DNA of 64,000 nt from Lentinula raphanica (lineage: Eukaryota; Basidiomycota; Agaricomycetes; Agaricales; Omphalotaceae). The DNA is taken from contig JANVFP010000002.1 of assembly GCA_027919835.1 (NCBI GenBank), positions 930,001 to 994,000 on the forward strand. The letters are read 5' to 3'. A model generated the notes under the pieces. The model had not been told where the DNA came from. It saw only the letters and a list, made by a program, of their open reading frames with translations, and searched no databases. Shown here in pieces: positions 54,425-64,000 of this stretch. Numbering within the stretch: the first letter of the stretch is position 1; every line of letters begins with the position of its first letter. The position numbers and the translations under genes are program-made.

Positions 54425-56309
54425 CTAAGTTGAGATTGATTTATGTTCAAGGCTGTAGTCAGCCAGACGATGTCGGATGATCTCAGCGATGGTAGGCCCA
54501 TGGACAGGTATGGTTTGACCCTGAAAATCTGGCGGAGCATTTTGTTTCTAGGATGAATGGGATAAACATGGTCCGTTAGGCAGTGATAACATCACTGATG
54601 TTGGTACATACTGTTGGAGGGGTTGTAATATAAGTGTCGTTCCACACAGCATAGTGCTAGAATAGATTGTCAGCGTTTGCCTGTTTCGATACGATCGTGA
54701 ACATAAGCCTACTTGATGTCCGACATTTCGAGAAAGAAATTCGTAGTCGAACAGGTATCCTAAAGATACCGAGGTCAGTTGAAGCGTCAACTCATCCAAT
54801 TACACACACGTACCGTCAGGGATAAAGATTTCGATAACTGTAGAATATGATGTAGATGGCATCCAAAGCTGGTGCTGTCGGACAAGAAATGTTAGTAATT
54901 CTTGGATGCGGTTGATGGTGTTCAAGGCACCGTAAGACCATTCCCATGTACTCCAATCATAATCTACAGAACGATATCAGTTCAAGCGCAGCGATTGGAA
55001 GTGGTGCAGGTACTCACTGTTGTTTGTGAGGCTAGTTCGATTTGCTGCTTTAATGATAACTCCTGCATTTTCGGGATCTCCAAACGACATAGACCTTCTG
55101 TCTGCAAGTCTACCAAAGTGCGCACAAGTTCTTCATGGTCTTCAGCAGCCAAAGATCTGCGTCCGCCTTGGCGTGAAATGTAGGTAACAACCGGCTTTGT
55201 GTCCTTGTTCAAGGTCCGATGAGGGAATCTCGTCCCCAGAAAGTTTTGCAAAAGGCTAGTCTGAAGGGGTTCCCAGAAAGCGTCGTCCGGTTGAAGCTCC
55301 AGAGCTGAAGTGATCATCTTATTGTATGTATGACTGAGTGGACTAGAGATTAGAGGTCAGATCAAGTCCTACAGAGTAAAACTTTCTTGACGCACTATCT
55401 ATGCGCTGCAATACGATTGATCACAGCCACACGACTGAAGACGACAGTTCTGTCAAGGTCACGAAGGTCATGCCACTGGTCTGATGTCTCGATAGATATT
55501 CCAGGCTGTACCGCACGCATTAGCGGTCCGTTGATACCTGGCGCGTCGCGCCACTGATTCCCTCCGTCGACGAACTGAAAGCGACAGGAAACATGTCAAT
55601 ATAGGTGAAGACGACCGTAAGAGATTCAACTACCGGAAGTAGAAAACGTTTGGGAAATGGAAGCGGGGTTGAATCACGGGCACACTGGTATACCCTCCAG
55701 AAGCCAAGCATAATTTCACCCCACCAGTGGTAGTAATGCTGTATCAAGATTCATATCAGGGACCGTCCAAGGACTGGAAGACTGATGCTCACGCGCATGA
55801 AGGTAGGATTATCATACACGATCACTGTCGTGTCCTCGATATGTATAAAATCATTCCCTAGCAAATCTTTTCCTTCTTCCAAGTCAACAAATCGCATGTG
55901 CTGACATAGGCGTCAATTCCGCTGACAACTTCTGGATCAAACCACGACACACCTCATCTGTCGGCATAAGGACATCTTCAGGTAGGCCTAGCTCCAACGG
56001 CGCAGATAATATCGTCTCTCTTTGAGGAAATATCGAAAGATCAGAGTTCACAACGAACAACGTTCCATTGCGAAGGTATAGATTGTCGAATATCGTGAAA
56101 CCATAGGCATGTGCACCTCTAGGGATGATAGTAGGTTTGTAGAATTCATCAAAATTGTCGTCGTTCGAGTAAGAGACTGTTTTGTCCGGGAAGTCTTGAA
56201 GATGTGCAGGTTCTAGTGATGAGGTGGTAGAAGACAGGAAGTTCCAAAGCATAAAACAGGCCACCGACGAGGCAACGATGGCAGTCACAGACTTCCTCGT
56301 CCTAGGCAT
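54425..56309 (-). CDS. GT61-family glycosyltransferase, Golgi or ER type II membrane protein
   Basis: The ATG at 56309 starts MPRTRKSVTAIVASSVACFM with a single signal-anchor helix. The lumenal part reads GFTIFDNLYLRNGTLFVVNS, then YYHWWGEIMLGFWRVYQ (the H-x-x-HWW-like motif common in DUF563/GT61 enzymes), DGGNQWRDAPGINGPLMRA, DLDRTVVFSRVAVINR, PVVTYISRQGGRRSLAAEDH, MQELSLKQQIELASQTTV, IMIGVHGNGLT and HQLWMPSTSYSTVIEIFIPD. The last exons give GYLFDYEFLSRNVGHQ, HYAVWNDTYITTPP and ADYSLEHKSIST, ending at 54425. The GVHGNGLTHQLWM motif is characteristic of GT61 (EOGT, plant xylosyltransferases, Cryptococcus Cxt1 relatives). The exact sugar donor cannot be read from the sequence. About eight introns with matching phases. 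Confidence 0.82.
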
Positions 56310-57021
56310 GGGCGGCGGTGGTGGTGGTTCAGGATCAAAAGAGTCACGGTAGCAATCTGTTCAGGTCCAGGGTCCAAAAACATCGCGTACGGAGAAGCTG
56401 CAACGTGGGTCTTGTCAGCCTAAGGAGTTGACTGATCCTGAAGACGACGTTGGGGCCTGTATAGTATCACCAGGGAGATAAAGTTCTACGTCCTGGAGGA
56501 GTTTACAGAGTGCGGCATGCGCTGTTGAAGACCAAAGTTGACATCTGAACTCGAAGCTGATGGGCATCTTTTTTACACAGATGAGATAAGATAGAGCAAG
56601 ATTAGATTAGATTAATCGTCTGCGAGATAAGATGAAAAGAGATAAGATCATTAAGATAAGACAACGGAAAACCGATAAACTAACTTGGTCAAACAATACT
56701 CGTGTGGGCAGGTTGGTTGTTCTATGTACATGCATGCAGTATCAAATATTACAGGATATTGAGTTTAGCGTATGAAATACTCCTCAGTCCCTCCAGAAAA
56801 AAGAACAGGCACCATGAGGTGAGTACATAGTGATAGATATCCAAGAGCAGTAGCTTCAGCAGCATAAAACGAAGACTGATGAAAGGCAATGGGATACTCC
56901 AGGACAAGCAGTCATGCCAAATGATGCGCCAGCGTGTCTCCCAGGATTCGAGAGAAAGACAATGATAATCACTGTATTCGCAGCAAGGAAATCGAAGGAT
57001 GGTCACAGTTGTGGCAATCAT
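56310..57021. other. intergenic: GT61 upstream region
   Basis: Contains the GATAAG cluster listed separately. No gene was recognised. Confidence 0.45.
56585..56678. promoter_or_regulatory. cluster of GATAAG motifs upstream of the GT61 gene
   Basis: GATAAG occurs at 56585, 56626, 56641 and 56655, and GATAAA at 56674, all in the same orientation within 95 bases, 280-370 bases upstream of the GT61 start. WGATAR is the site of fungal GATA factors (AreA/Nit2 nitrogen regulators, white-collar proteins, SreA). The purine-rich simple sequence around it could also explain the repetition. Confidence 0.35.
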
Positions 57022-59409
57022 TCATAATACCTCTCCTGATTCCACACCGTCTACATCATCGTTATGCCACCGCCTTCTTGGACCGTCGATAGGAGCAGAT
57101 GTGTTCGTTTCATGCCCGTTCACAGACAACCAGGCCTCTAACCTCCTTCCTAGCTCTCCACCACGGCCACCACATATATCGCCCGTTGTATCGAGCATCT
57201 GCTCCTTTTCCAACTCAGCCACGAACGGTAGTTTTATCAGTTTCGATGTCGGCTTGCGTCGGGTAAGAGGCGACCCGAGTATGCTCTCTCCTTCACCCTT
57301 TTCTGCATTGCCGCCGCCCCCTCCACCGCCAGGTCCTGCCCCAGACCCAGATGGACCATCTGTAAAGCCGACGACCTCCGCTACCGAGCCCAAAGACTGT
57401 TGTCCTTCTGCTCGTAGATCGATTCCAAAGACAGACCCATTCCCAGTCATCGGGGGACTGGTGAAGTTACTGTCATAGTGATTGATGTCAGCAAACCAGC
57501 CTTCTTCATTCTCCTCTTCCCCAAGCGTGCTTTCGGCTAAACCTTCCTCCCATCCGTCCCATTCGATGAACCGGTGTGCCATGCGTAGACGCATTCCAGA
57601 AGCTTCGTACTGTAGCCATTCACGTGCGAGAGAAGCTTTGTCTTGGGTGGTCAAGTGCTGTGATTGTTGCTGGTGGAAGCCGTGCCGAGAAGTTGGGGTA
57701 GACGATGAAGATACAGTCGTAGATGTTGACGAGGCCATTCTGGCTACTATATCTCTGAATAGTTTGCCCGTGAAAGGGCTGAATTGTAAGAATGCTGGAA
57801 GATGAGCGCAGGCCCAGAGCGGACGGGTAGTAGTCGATTCCCAATCGATAATGCAAGTCTATCAAAGGATGAGAAAATTATCACCCAGAAAATGGCAGTT
57901 GAGCAACTTACAATTCGGTGATGTTCCACTTCGTCAACAAAAACATTCTCCAGACTAAGGTCATGGCAGTCCAGTCCAAATTCCTCTGGAAGCGAGACCT
58001 GGGACTGCGGAACTCCCCGAAGTTCACGTTCGTGCTTCAACAATCGCTCCATGAGATTCAACCACCGAGCCATCTCCTTCTTCACACACAACTCCCTCTC
58101 TCTCGTATGTGCAATCAAGAACGTGGACCGCTGCATTCTCCTGTAGTCCCTGTACATGACATCTCCCGGACCTTCCCATTCTTCTTCACTCTCCTCCAAG
58201 TTCCATTCATCACTGTCATCACTTTCGTCCCCGGGAACAGCCTTGAGGTGGTGACGCCGTGAGGAAAGGATTTCGTCTGGGTCCAGATGCAACTTGTGTG
58301 GCGCGGCTTTACCTTCGTTTTCACGAATAACCCCATCCACTTCCCGCTGAACGCACGACTCGAGGTAGCTTTGGGTAGTCGACCACGGGCCGCGGTTGAT
58401 CTCGTTTGGATGGACCAAGTCGCCGCGATTGGAACCGAAGAAAGGCCAAGAAATTATGGGCCCGACGTGATATTCCTGCCGAGATACGAACTTCGGGACA
58501 CCGTGTGCTGAATTTTGCCGCGAAGGTTTTGCGCTTGGAAGTGGAGACAAGGGCAGTGTAGGCGAGAATGGGAAGGCAGAATAGTGCATCTGGACAGCCT
58601 TCGGTGTAGGCGCAGTCGCATCAGCATTGGCATGAGGATTTGGTCCGAAATACAAAGAGCCAAGCTGAGGGAAGCGATGCGCGAATAGAGGGATAACCAG
58701 TTCCGCCAAGTTCGTCAAAAGCTTGACCAGATTATTATACGATAGGGAGTGATAAACCTTGGACAGAGGTATTCCACGCGCCTATCGATGAGGTGAGTAT
58801 TGATTTTATGATATTGATTGTGACTCCATGCAACGCACCTTGGACATGATGATGAATTCTCCGCCGAGACGATTGTATGGATTGGAGTCGTAATGATAGA
58901 CGAGTGGTACAGGGATGGCGGTGTGTTCCCGTAGATACTGCATTGTGGCGACTTCCGATTCAGTTTTCAGCCGAGGCATGAACCTACGGGCAACTCGCGC
59001 GACAACTTGCTGTCGATCTGCCAGTGTTACCAGGTAGGCCTATAGAAAATCAGACGGTGTTCGTAGGAGGCCAGCACGAGCTATACCTTATGAAATGTCC
59101 CTATGGTACTACGCATCAACAATATGATTGAGCAGTCCAGGGTGTAGAAGGCTCACCAGCACTGAGAAATTTGATTCTTACGACCTCAGCTCCCATCTTC
59201 TCCCTGACTACATCCTTCAACACCTTCCTATCGACTTCGAAGGGTAAAGCGCCATGAAGAGCAGCATCGGCTTTGGCCTCGGCTTTCCGATCTGCATGCT
59301 CAATGTCCCAGTCCCATTCTAGCACTTCGTTCTCGTCTTCTTCAGGTGGCGAAGAGCTGTCTGATTCTGTGTCGAGATCTAATTTGAGCTGTCGAAGATT
59401 TCGTTCCAT
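57022..59409 (-). CDS. APH-fold kinase-like protein (aminoglycoside phosphotransferase / AIM9-like)
   Basis: The ATG at 59409 begins MERNLRQLKLDLDTESDSSS. The N-lobe reads VVRIKFLSA and, on the next exons, VTLADRQQVVARVARRF, GGEFIIMSKVRGIPLSKVYH. A helical part follows (LAELVIPLFAHRFPQLGSLY). An insert of more than 150 residues, partly acidic (DESDDSDEWNLEESEEEW), precedes the catalytic loop CHDLSLENVFVDEVEHHRI and, after an intron, TCIIDWESTTTRPLWACAH. The Brenner motif H-D-L-S-L-E-N and the D-W-E metal site are present. The C-terminal 240 residues contain a glycine run and end GVESGEVL at 57022. Such fungal APH-domain proteins are widespread and their substrates are mostly unknown; the antibiotic name describes only the fold. 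AIM9 relatives are mitochondrial, but no clear targeting signal shows here. Confidence 0.78.
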
Positions 59410-60446
59410 ATAGAAGTTTAGTGGCAATGTCGCCGTTAGTTAGAAGCCAAAAGAGGAGCGATTGACTACGAGGGTGAGGAGAAGTCTTTAGAGCACGAAG
59501 AGAGATGAAGGAAAGACTAACGAGAGAGATGGGGGTTGGCAAGCAGGATCATGATATAATTCAGAGGGAACTTGAAGATTCTGAACTAGTGGCTGTGACT
59601 TCCCCTTTTGGTACGTGTACAAGTCATCCCGCGCCGTCGCGTCATCGTAGCGCCTGTACAAGGCCGAAGCCGATCCTCTCATCACCAAGTACGCGTAAGT
59701 TGTACTGACAACTAAAAGTACAGTAGAAGTTTGCTAGCTCATTTTATAGTTCCCAGCCCTCCCGCAAGACCTTCGCCTCGCACGAATTCCGTTGCCCGAA
59801 TCAATAAGTTTAGTTACTTAGTATCTCGGATATAAACTGGTTGATCCCCACTTCGTGAAGGATTGGTGTGTAGCAAGCGGCGAACTGGTTTCGCATACGC
59901 CCGATAAGCACTTTAATCGCCCTGCAAGAGAACTTGATAGTCGGTGATAGAGCGGTTGGATGCTGGTCTGAACAGTCTGCACAGAGTAAATCATCTGTCG
60001 ACGATTGTCACCTTCCATCTATATCGATGAACATATGAGAGTGTGTGCACTATACGGTCTTAGGACTCCTACATCCGCAGGTCCAACTATAATCAGCTAT
60101 CGATCGTGGTATTGAACAGAGAACCAGAGTATTGAGATAACCTAGCCAATACTTATCCTCATGGCGTGTAAACATTGCTAGTGAGCACCTGAGCTCTTGC
60201 AATTGGCTACGCCCATGACAAAAGGGAAACGCTATCATGAGCTATCATGTTAGAGGTCCGAAACTTGACAATCCGTCACAAAAGCATAAGGCTCGTACGA
60301 GACAAGAAAGTTTCCGGCACCGCAGAGCTATTGCAAGGTGGCTAGTAGCTAGGTTTCTAATAGTTAGATACTTAGATAGAAAGACGAAGAAATCAGACGA
60401 TGTCGTACGAATTCAACGTAGGCAAAACGTGAGCACAGATTGCGCC
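59410..60446. other. intergenic, no gene seen
   Basis: 1 kb upstream of the APH-like gene. Open stretches on both strands are short and unsupported, and no repeat was identified. Confidence 0.4.
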
Positions 60447-60740
60447 TCAGCGTCCGTCAAAAAAGGTTTCTTGCGGTCCTGGTGGAATTTCCCGGTTCCA
60501 TACAAGCAAGCGTGCTGCAGATGTGACGGATGGGTACACAAAGAAGCAGGCCATATTTAGCAGAAGAGAAAAGATAGCTCCGTTGATGACTATCTGTGGT
60601 AGAGCGAGAGGCTGAGCTTGCGAGGCGGTGGTGGTGGTTGTGAACGTTCCTGCTAGTGCCAGTAACCACGTGGCCTTTTCGCCGAGTTCTCGACGCGCGT
60701 GACCCAATCGTGACCGTTCTTCCAACCATTCCAAAACCAT
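60447..60740 (-). CDS. possible small hydrophobic protein, unsupported by homology
   Basis: An intronless frame of 97 codons from the ATG at 60740 (MVLEWLEERSRLGHARRELG) to the stop at 60447. It has two moderately hydrophobic stretches (ATWLLALAGTFTTTTTASQA and IVINGAIFSLLLNMACFFVY) and ends PPGPQETFFDGR. Codon composition looks more regular than in the neighbouring spacer, and the frame lies head-to-head with the cyclophilin-like gene 48 bases away. I recognise no family, so it could be chance. Confidence 0.28.
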   Translation of the reverse strand: MVLEWLEERSRLGHARRELGEKATWLLALAGTFTTTTTASQAQPLALPQIVINGAIFSLLLNMACFFVYPSVTSAARLLVWNREIPPGPQETFFDGR

Positions 60741-60787
60741 CCATGGCCATCTGTGGCCTAGTATAATTGTATTCAGCTTTTCTTCAG

Positions 60788-61854
60788 ATGGCAGCTTATC
60801 TGGACATCTTCGCCGGGGACGCGGGACAACATGAAAGAGAAACAGAACAATACAACCTCGCACGTTCTCTGATCACTAAACATCAAGCTGTCTTCAACCT
60901 TCCAGCACTTCCCGAACTCTTATCAGATGAGCAACGAGAAATTCTACAGGATCTCAATGTAAGATTTGAAGCTTAACGAGTCGACGCTCATTGAAAACCA
61001 CTGACTATATCTTGGTCATCTATAATCTTCTGTCTGGCTTCACAGAAATCATCAGATCAAGCCTCCTTGCGCTTCGACCCACCCACACCTCTACTTCTAG
61101 GACGGATAATATTCGACCTAGATCCTTCCCCCGGGCTCAATAAAACTCGTCAAAACTTCATCTCTCTATGCACCGGTGACAAGGGGCTCTGTAAAAGTGC
61201 GCCTAACAAGAAACTACATTACCTCGGATGTCCGATTCATCGAGTCGTTAAAGGGTTTGTCGCCCAAGGAGGGGACGTCACACGTAGCGATGGTAGCGGA
61301 GGAGAGGTAAGCCCTGTTTGCCTTCTGATTTCAACGTACAGATTCACTACACATCTCGCGCGAGAAACAACATATAATATCATTGGACCTAACCATCCCT
61401 CTTTAATCCGCTATCTCAGTTTCATAATAAAAATGTCATGCCGTCTTGGTGTCTTACGGTATTCCCTCTAGTCGATATATGGGCCAAAATTTCCCAGTGA
61501 GAAAGCCGGCTTACAAGTAATGCCACAGAGAGGAAGTCTCGTCATGGCCAATTCAGGAGGGAAAAACCCAAATAACACTTCTCAATTTTTCATTGTGTTG
61601 TCCGCAGATGATCAAGTACACTCAAAATTAAAAGGTACGTTTGGCTTGAAGCCAGGTGTTTCTTTGATAGCTATTGGCTTGTTACCGAATCACATTTATC
61701 ACAAGGAAAATATGTTGTTTTCGGGAAAATTAGAGTAGGTGACCAAGAAGGGGAACAGGTACTGGAGAAGTTGAATGAATTGGGTGCGTGCGGAGATACT
61801 AGAGATGAACGTCCTCTCGTTCCTGTCTGGATCGGTGGTTGTGGTTCTTTGTGA
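60788..61854 (+). CDS. divergent cyclophilin-domain protein with helical N-terminal extension
   Basis: Starting at the ATG at 60788, the first 60 residues (MAAYLDIFAGDAGQHERETE and on to LSDEQREILQDLN) look helical and are not part of the cyclophilin fold. After an intron the fold reads LLLGRIIFDLDPSPGLNKTR, QNFISLCTGDKGL, YLGCPIHRVVKGFVAQGGDV, TRSDGSGGESIYGPKFPSEK, RGSLVMANSGGKNPNNTSQF, FIVLSADDQVHSKLKG and KYVVFGKIRVGDQEGEQVLE, ending VWIGGCGSL. The catalytic Arg (IHRVV), the Phe (GFVAQGG) and QFFI are kept, but the cyclosporin-contact Trp is absent (VHSKLKG). A preceding pyrimidine tract ending CTTCAG touches the ATG, so an upstream exon is possible. Prolyl isomerase activity is expected; partners are unknown. 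Confidence 0.78.
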
Positions 61855-62575
61855 AAGAGACAATTATGGATTTAATGATATCTCAGAAGTTCGTCGAATA
61901 GTGGGTTCAAGGCTTCTGTGCCACTGCCTTCTCCCATCTATATGAACGGATGTTGCACCCACTAAATAGAGAGAATATGTGCTCAACATCCATCTTCTCT
62001 TCCTCCCCTATCTAACGATTGACGAACAGAGGATGTTCGACCCCTCGGGCTTCTCAGGCAACCTCATTCAACTATGAGTTGTAGAAGCAGCTGCCACACA
62101 CATCGAGACTACTATGTCAACTTGAAGTATCGCGTATTTACCGTATACTAGAGAAAATGATTCCTCGAAGTTCATCCACTTTCGCGCTTTATTCTCAGTA
62201 GAGAGTACCAACGACGAGAGATGTGTATTACACCCATAAGCAGTGACCAGTGTTAAACTAAAATTACAAACGTACAATATGTACAAGAAACGCCCAGCTC
62301 AATTTGCGTCTGGCAAAAAAATCACTTCGACAGAAAAAAGAGTCAACAAAGAAGATTGTCCTATTAGAGAGATTGTACACATTGAGACTTGGAGTGAATG
62401 ATAGCATAGCATGAGCAACGGGAGAGCGGAGGAGAGAACGAGTGAAAAGAGTATGTCTGTACAGAAATCAAAGAGCGACAACGACGATGACAGTAAGAGG
62501 AAATATTAAGAGTAAAATTTGAAGTAGAGAATTAGACTCGAGAAGCGAGACAAGCGTTGGAAGGGCACCCATTCG
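61855..62575. other. intergenic between convergent genes
   Basis: 720 bases of 3' flanks. No exon or repeat was recognised. Confidence 0.4.
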
Positions 62576-64000
62576 TTACTTGCCTTCGAACGCTATGCCC
62601 GCCTGAAGTAGAGCTGACTGGATAACTTTCATTCCTTCCAGAACCTTCTCCTCCTCCAACCTTCGCCCGACAATCTGAACACCTACAGGAAGCCCATGCA
62701 TCGAATCGGCGTCATATACCGTGTACGATGTCTTGCAGATGATATTCATCTCATCGTACTCAGGGGAGGACAAAAAATTTGAAGGTAGTGCATCCAGATT
62801 CTTGTCTACCTTGGTTACAGGTAGGCTTCCGGCAGCGTAATCAAGCTAGAGGATGCAAAAGGGAAAAGGGGGGAAGAAATTTAGAATCTAACCTCAAGAA
62901 TTTAGGGACGCATCGGAACGTACTAAGTTGAAAAGGAAGGAATAAGAGGCTGTCATTAAAGATGCCTTGAGACCTTCGCCGTGCTTTACAGCAGGAAAGG
63001 GCGCGGGGACGGTCAACACGAAATCGAGGCCTTCTTTGGTCCACTGTTCATGCCATGCCTCCCTGAACTGGTCTCGTTTGACGATCAAAGCCCGCTCTTC
63101 GGGGATTGTTTTGGCATGCATGACGTTGAGTAAATTGGCGTAGATGGGATCTTTGGAGGAATAGAATTTGGAGAGCAACTTTTTGAAAAAGCGAGGTAGA
63201 CTGATCAAGTCAAGGAAAGATGCTAGAGCCGGATTGACGGTCTCTGTGGGGACGAGATTGTCTCGAATTTGTTTTCCTATGGAGAAGGTTAGTGTGCCGA
63301 ATCCAAACACTCAAGTTGTGCCTACCCGAATCACCAAACGCCAGTTGATATCCAACTTCTAGGAACTCTGCGATATTTGGAGGGTTGCTGTACTCGGGTA
63401 CATTGGCATCAGCCGGCAACTCTTTGAGGGAAGACGACATACAAAACAACAACTTCGTGACCTTGTTCCCTCAATGAATTCGCAACTGAGCTCAGAGCTC
63501 TCTTACAAGCAGGCGAAGGCGGAATGACGCCTAAACCAGTGGCATTTCAACAAATGCCGAACAGGGCGATATCTCTACTCACCATCAGTCCAAATAACAC
63601 CCCATTTCAATCTTCGGCCCTCTTCTTGAAGGTTGATTGGACGCCACGGTATTGGCACGCACTGTAAGAGTCGTGGTTGGCAATAGCCTGGTAAGGATGC
63701 CAGAGGTAATCATACCGTGTAATCGTACTCCCACGGCCGCATATCAATCACCCGTTTGTATATCTGCTCAAGATCCTCCAAATTTCTAGTGAGGGGACCA
63801 GTCAACGTCGGGACAGCCTCGACGCCCATCATAGAGGATTGATTTCCAAGCACAGGCCAGCGTCCAACACTTCCCTTTAGACTCCAGACACCACAGAAAT
63901 GTGCCGGAAAACGGACACTACCAGCGACGTCTGAGCCAATCTCAACCTTGGACCCTCCACATGCGACCATAGCCGCGCCACCGCCAGTGGACGCACCTAC
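62576..64000 (-). CDS. amidase-signature enzyme (acetamidase-like), 5' part cut off by the window edge
   Basis: The right edge reads VGASTGGGAAMVACGGSKVE and IGSDVAGSVRFPAHFCGVWS, the Ser-cisSer-Lys amidase signature region with the nucleophile in the GSDVAGS block. Then follow LKGSVGRWPVLGNQSSMMGV, PTLTGPLTRNLEDLEQIYKR, VPIPWRPINLQEEGRRLKWG, VIWTDGVIPPSPACKRAL, GKQIRDNLVPTETVNPALAS, SLMTASYSFLFN, LDYAAGSLPVTKVD and MHGLPVGVQIVGRRLEEEKV, ending AFEGK at 62576. The order is that of fungal acetamidases (AmdS) and fatty-acid amide hydrolase relatives, which split amides to an acid and ammonia or an amine. The catalytic Lys lies upstream of the window. Four or five introns. Confidence 0.87.

Overview
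The window reads as nuclear DNA of a mushroom-forming basidiomycete (Agaricomycetes, probably Agaricales); I cannot name the species. The grounds are genes broken by many 50-65 nt GT..AG introns, a Zn2Cys6 regulator with the fungal-specific regulatory domain, a DUF6533 seven-helix protein, paired DUF7330-like proteins, a GH43 galactanase relative, a Mug190-like SMP/C2 protein and eukaryotic ribosomal protein eL20. Coordinates of spliced genes run from start codon to stop codon and include introns; I reconstructed the introns by eye.

Layout. 0-5.3 kb: a cut-off secreted protein, a Zn2Cys6 transcription factor with two apparent 6-nt microexons, and a small Cys-rich protein. 5.9-12.5 kb: a terminal-inverted-repeat element, a WrbA-type quinone reductase and an RBMS/MSSP-like RNA-binding protein. 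12.8-15.0 kb: a striking composite repeat made of two abutting cassettes with identical ends and unrelated interiors. 15.3-18.5 kb: a DUF6533 membrane protein, then two nested elements with perfect 8-bp target duplications. 19.3-25 kb: a GH43 enzyme and two tandem copies of an unrecognised secreted family. 25.6-37.5 kb: housekeeping and secreted genes (cyclophilin, carboxylesterase, secreted protein, DUF7330-like pair, eL20, metallophosphoesterase). 37.5-38.8 kb: a fold-back element starting CACTA with a 3-bp target duplication. 39-50 kb: a UBL3-like protein, the third full copy of the secreted family, an FHA protein and the Mug190-like protein. 50-64 kb: two tandem seven-helix receptor-like genes, a GT61 glycosyltransferase, an APH-fold kinase-like protein, a divergent cyclophilin and a cut-off amidase.

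The most interesting unexplained content is (i) the secreted 'SLRIG' family, three complete copies and probably a fourth partial one, with shared exon structure and shared upstream sequence, (ii) the two-cassette repeat at 12.8-15.0 kb, and (iii) the microexons in the Zn2Cys6 regulator. The mobile elements are all short and non-autonomous as far as I can see. Most genes look like ordinary independent fungal transcription units; I see no biosynthetic cluster, CRISPR array, rRNA gene or intact tRNA gene.
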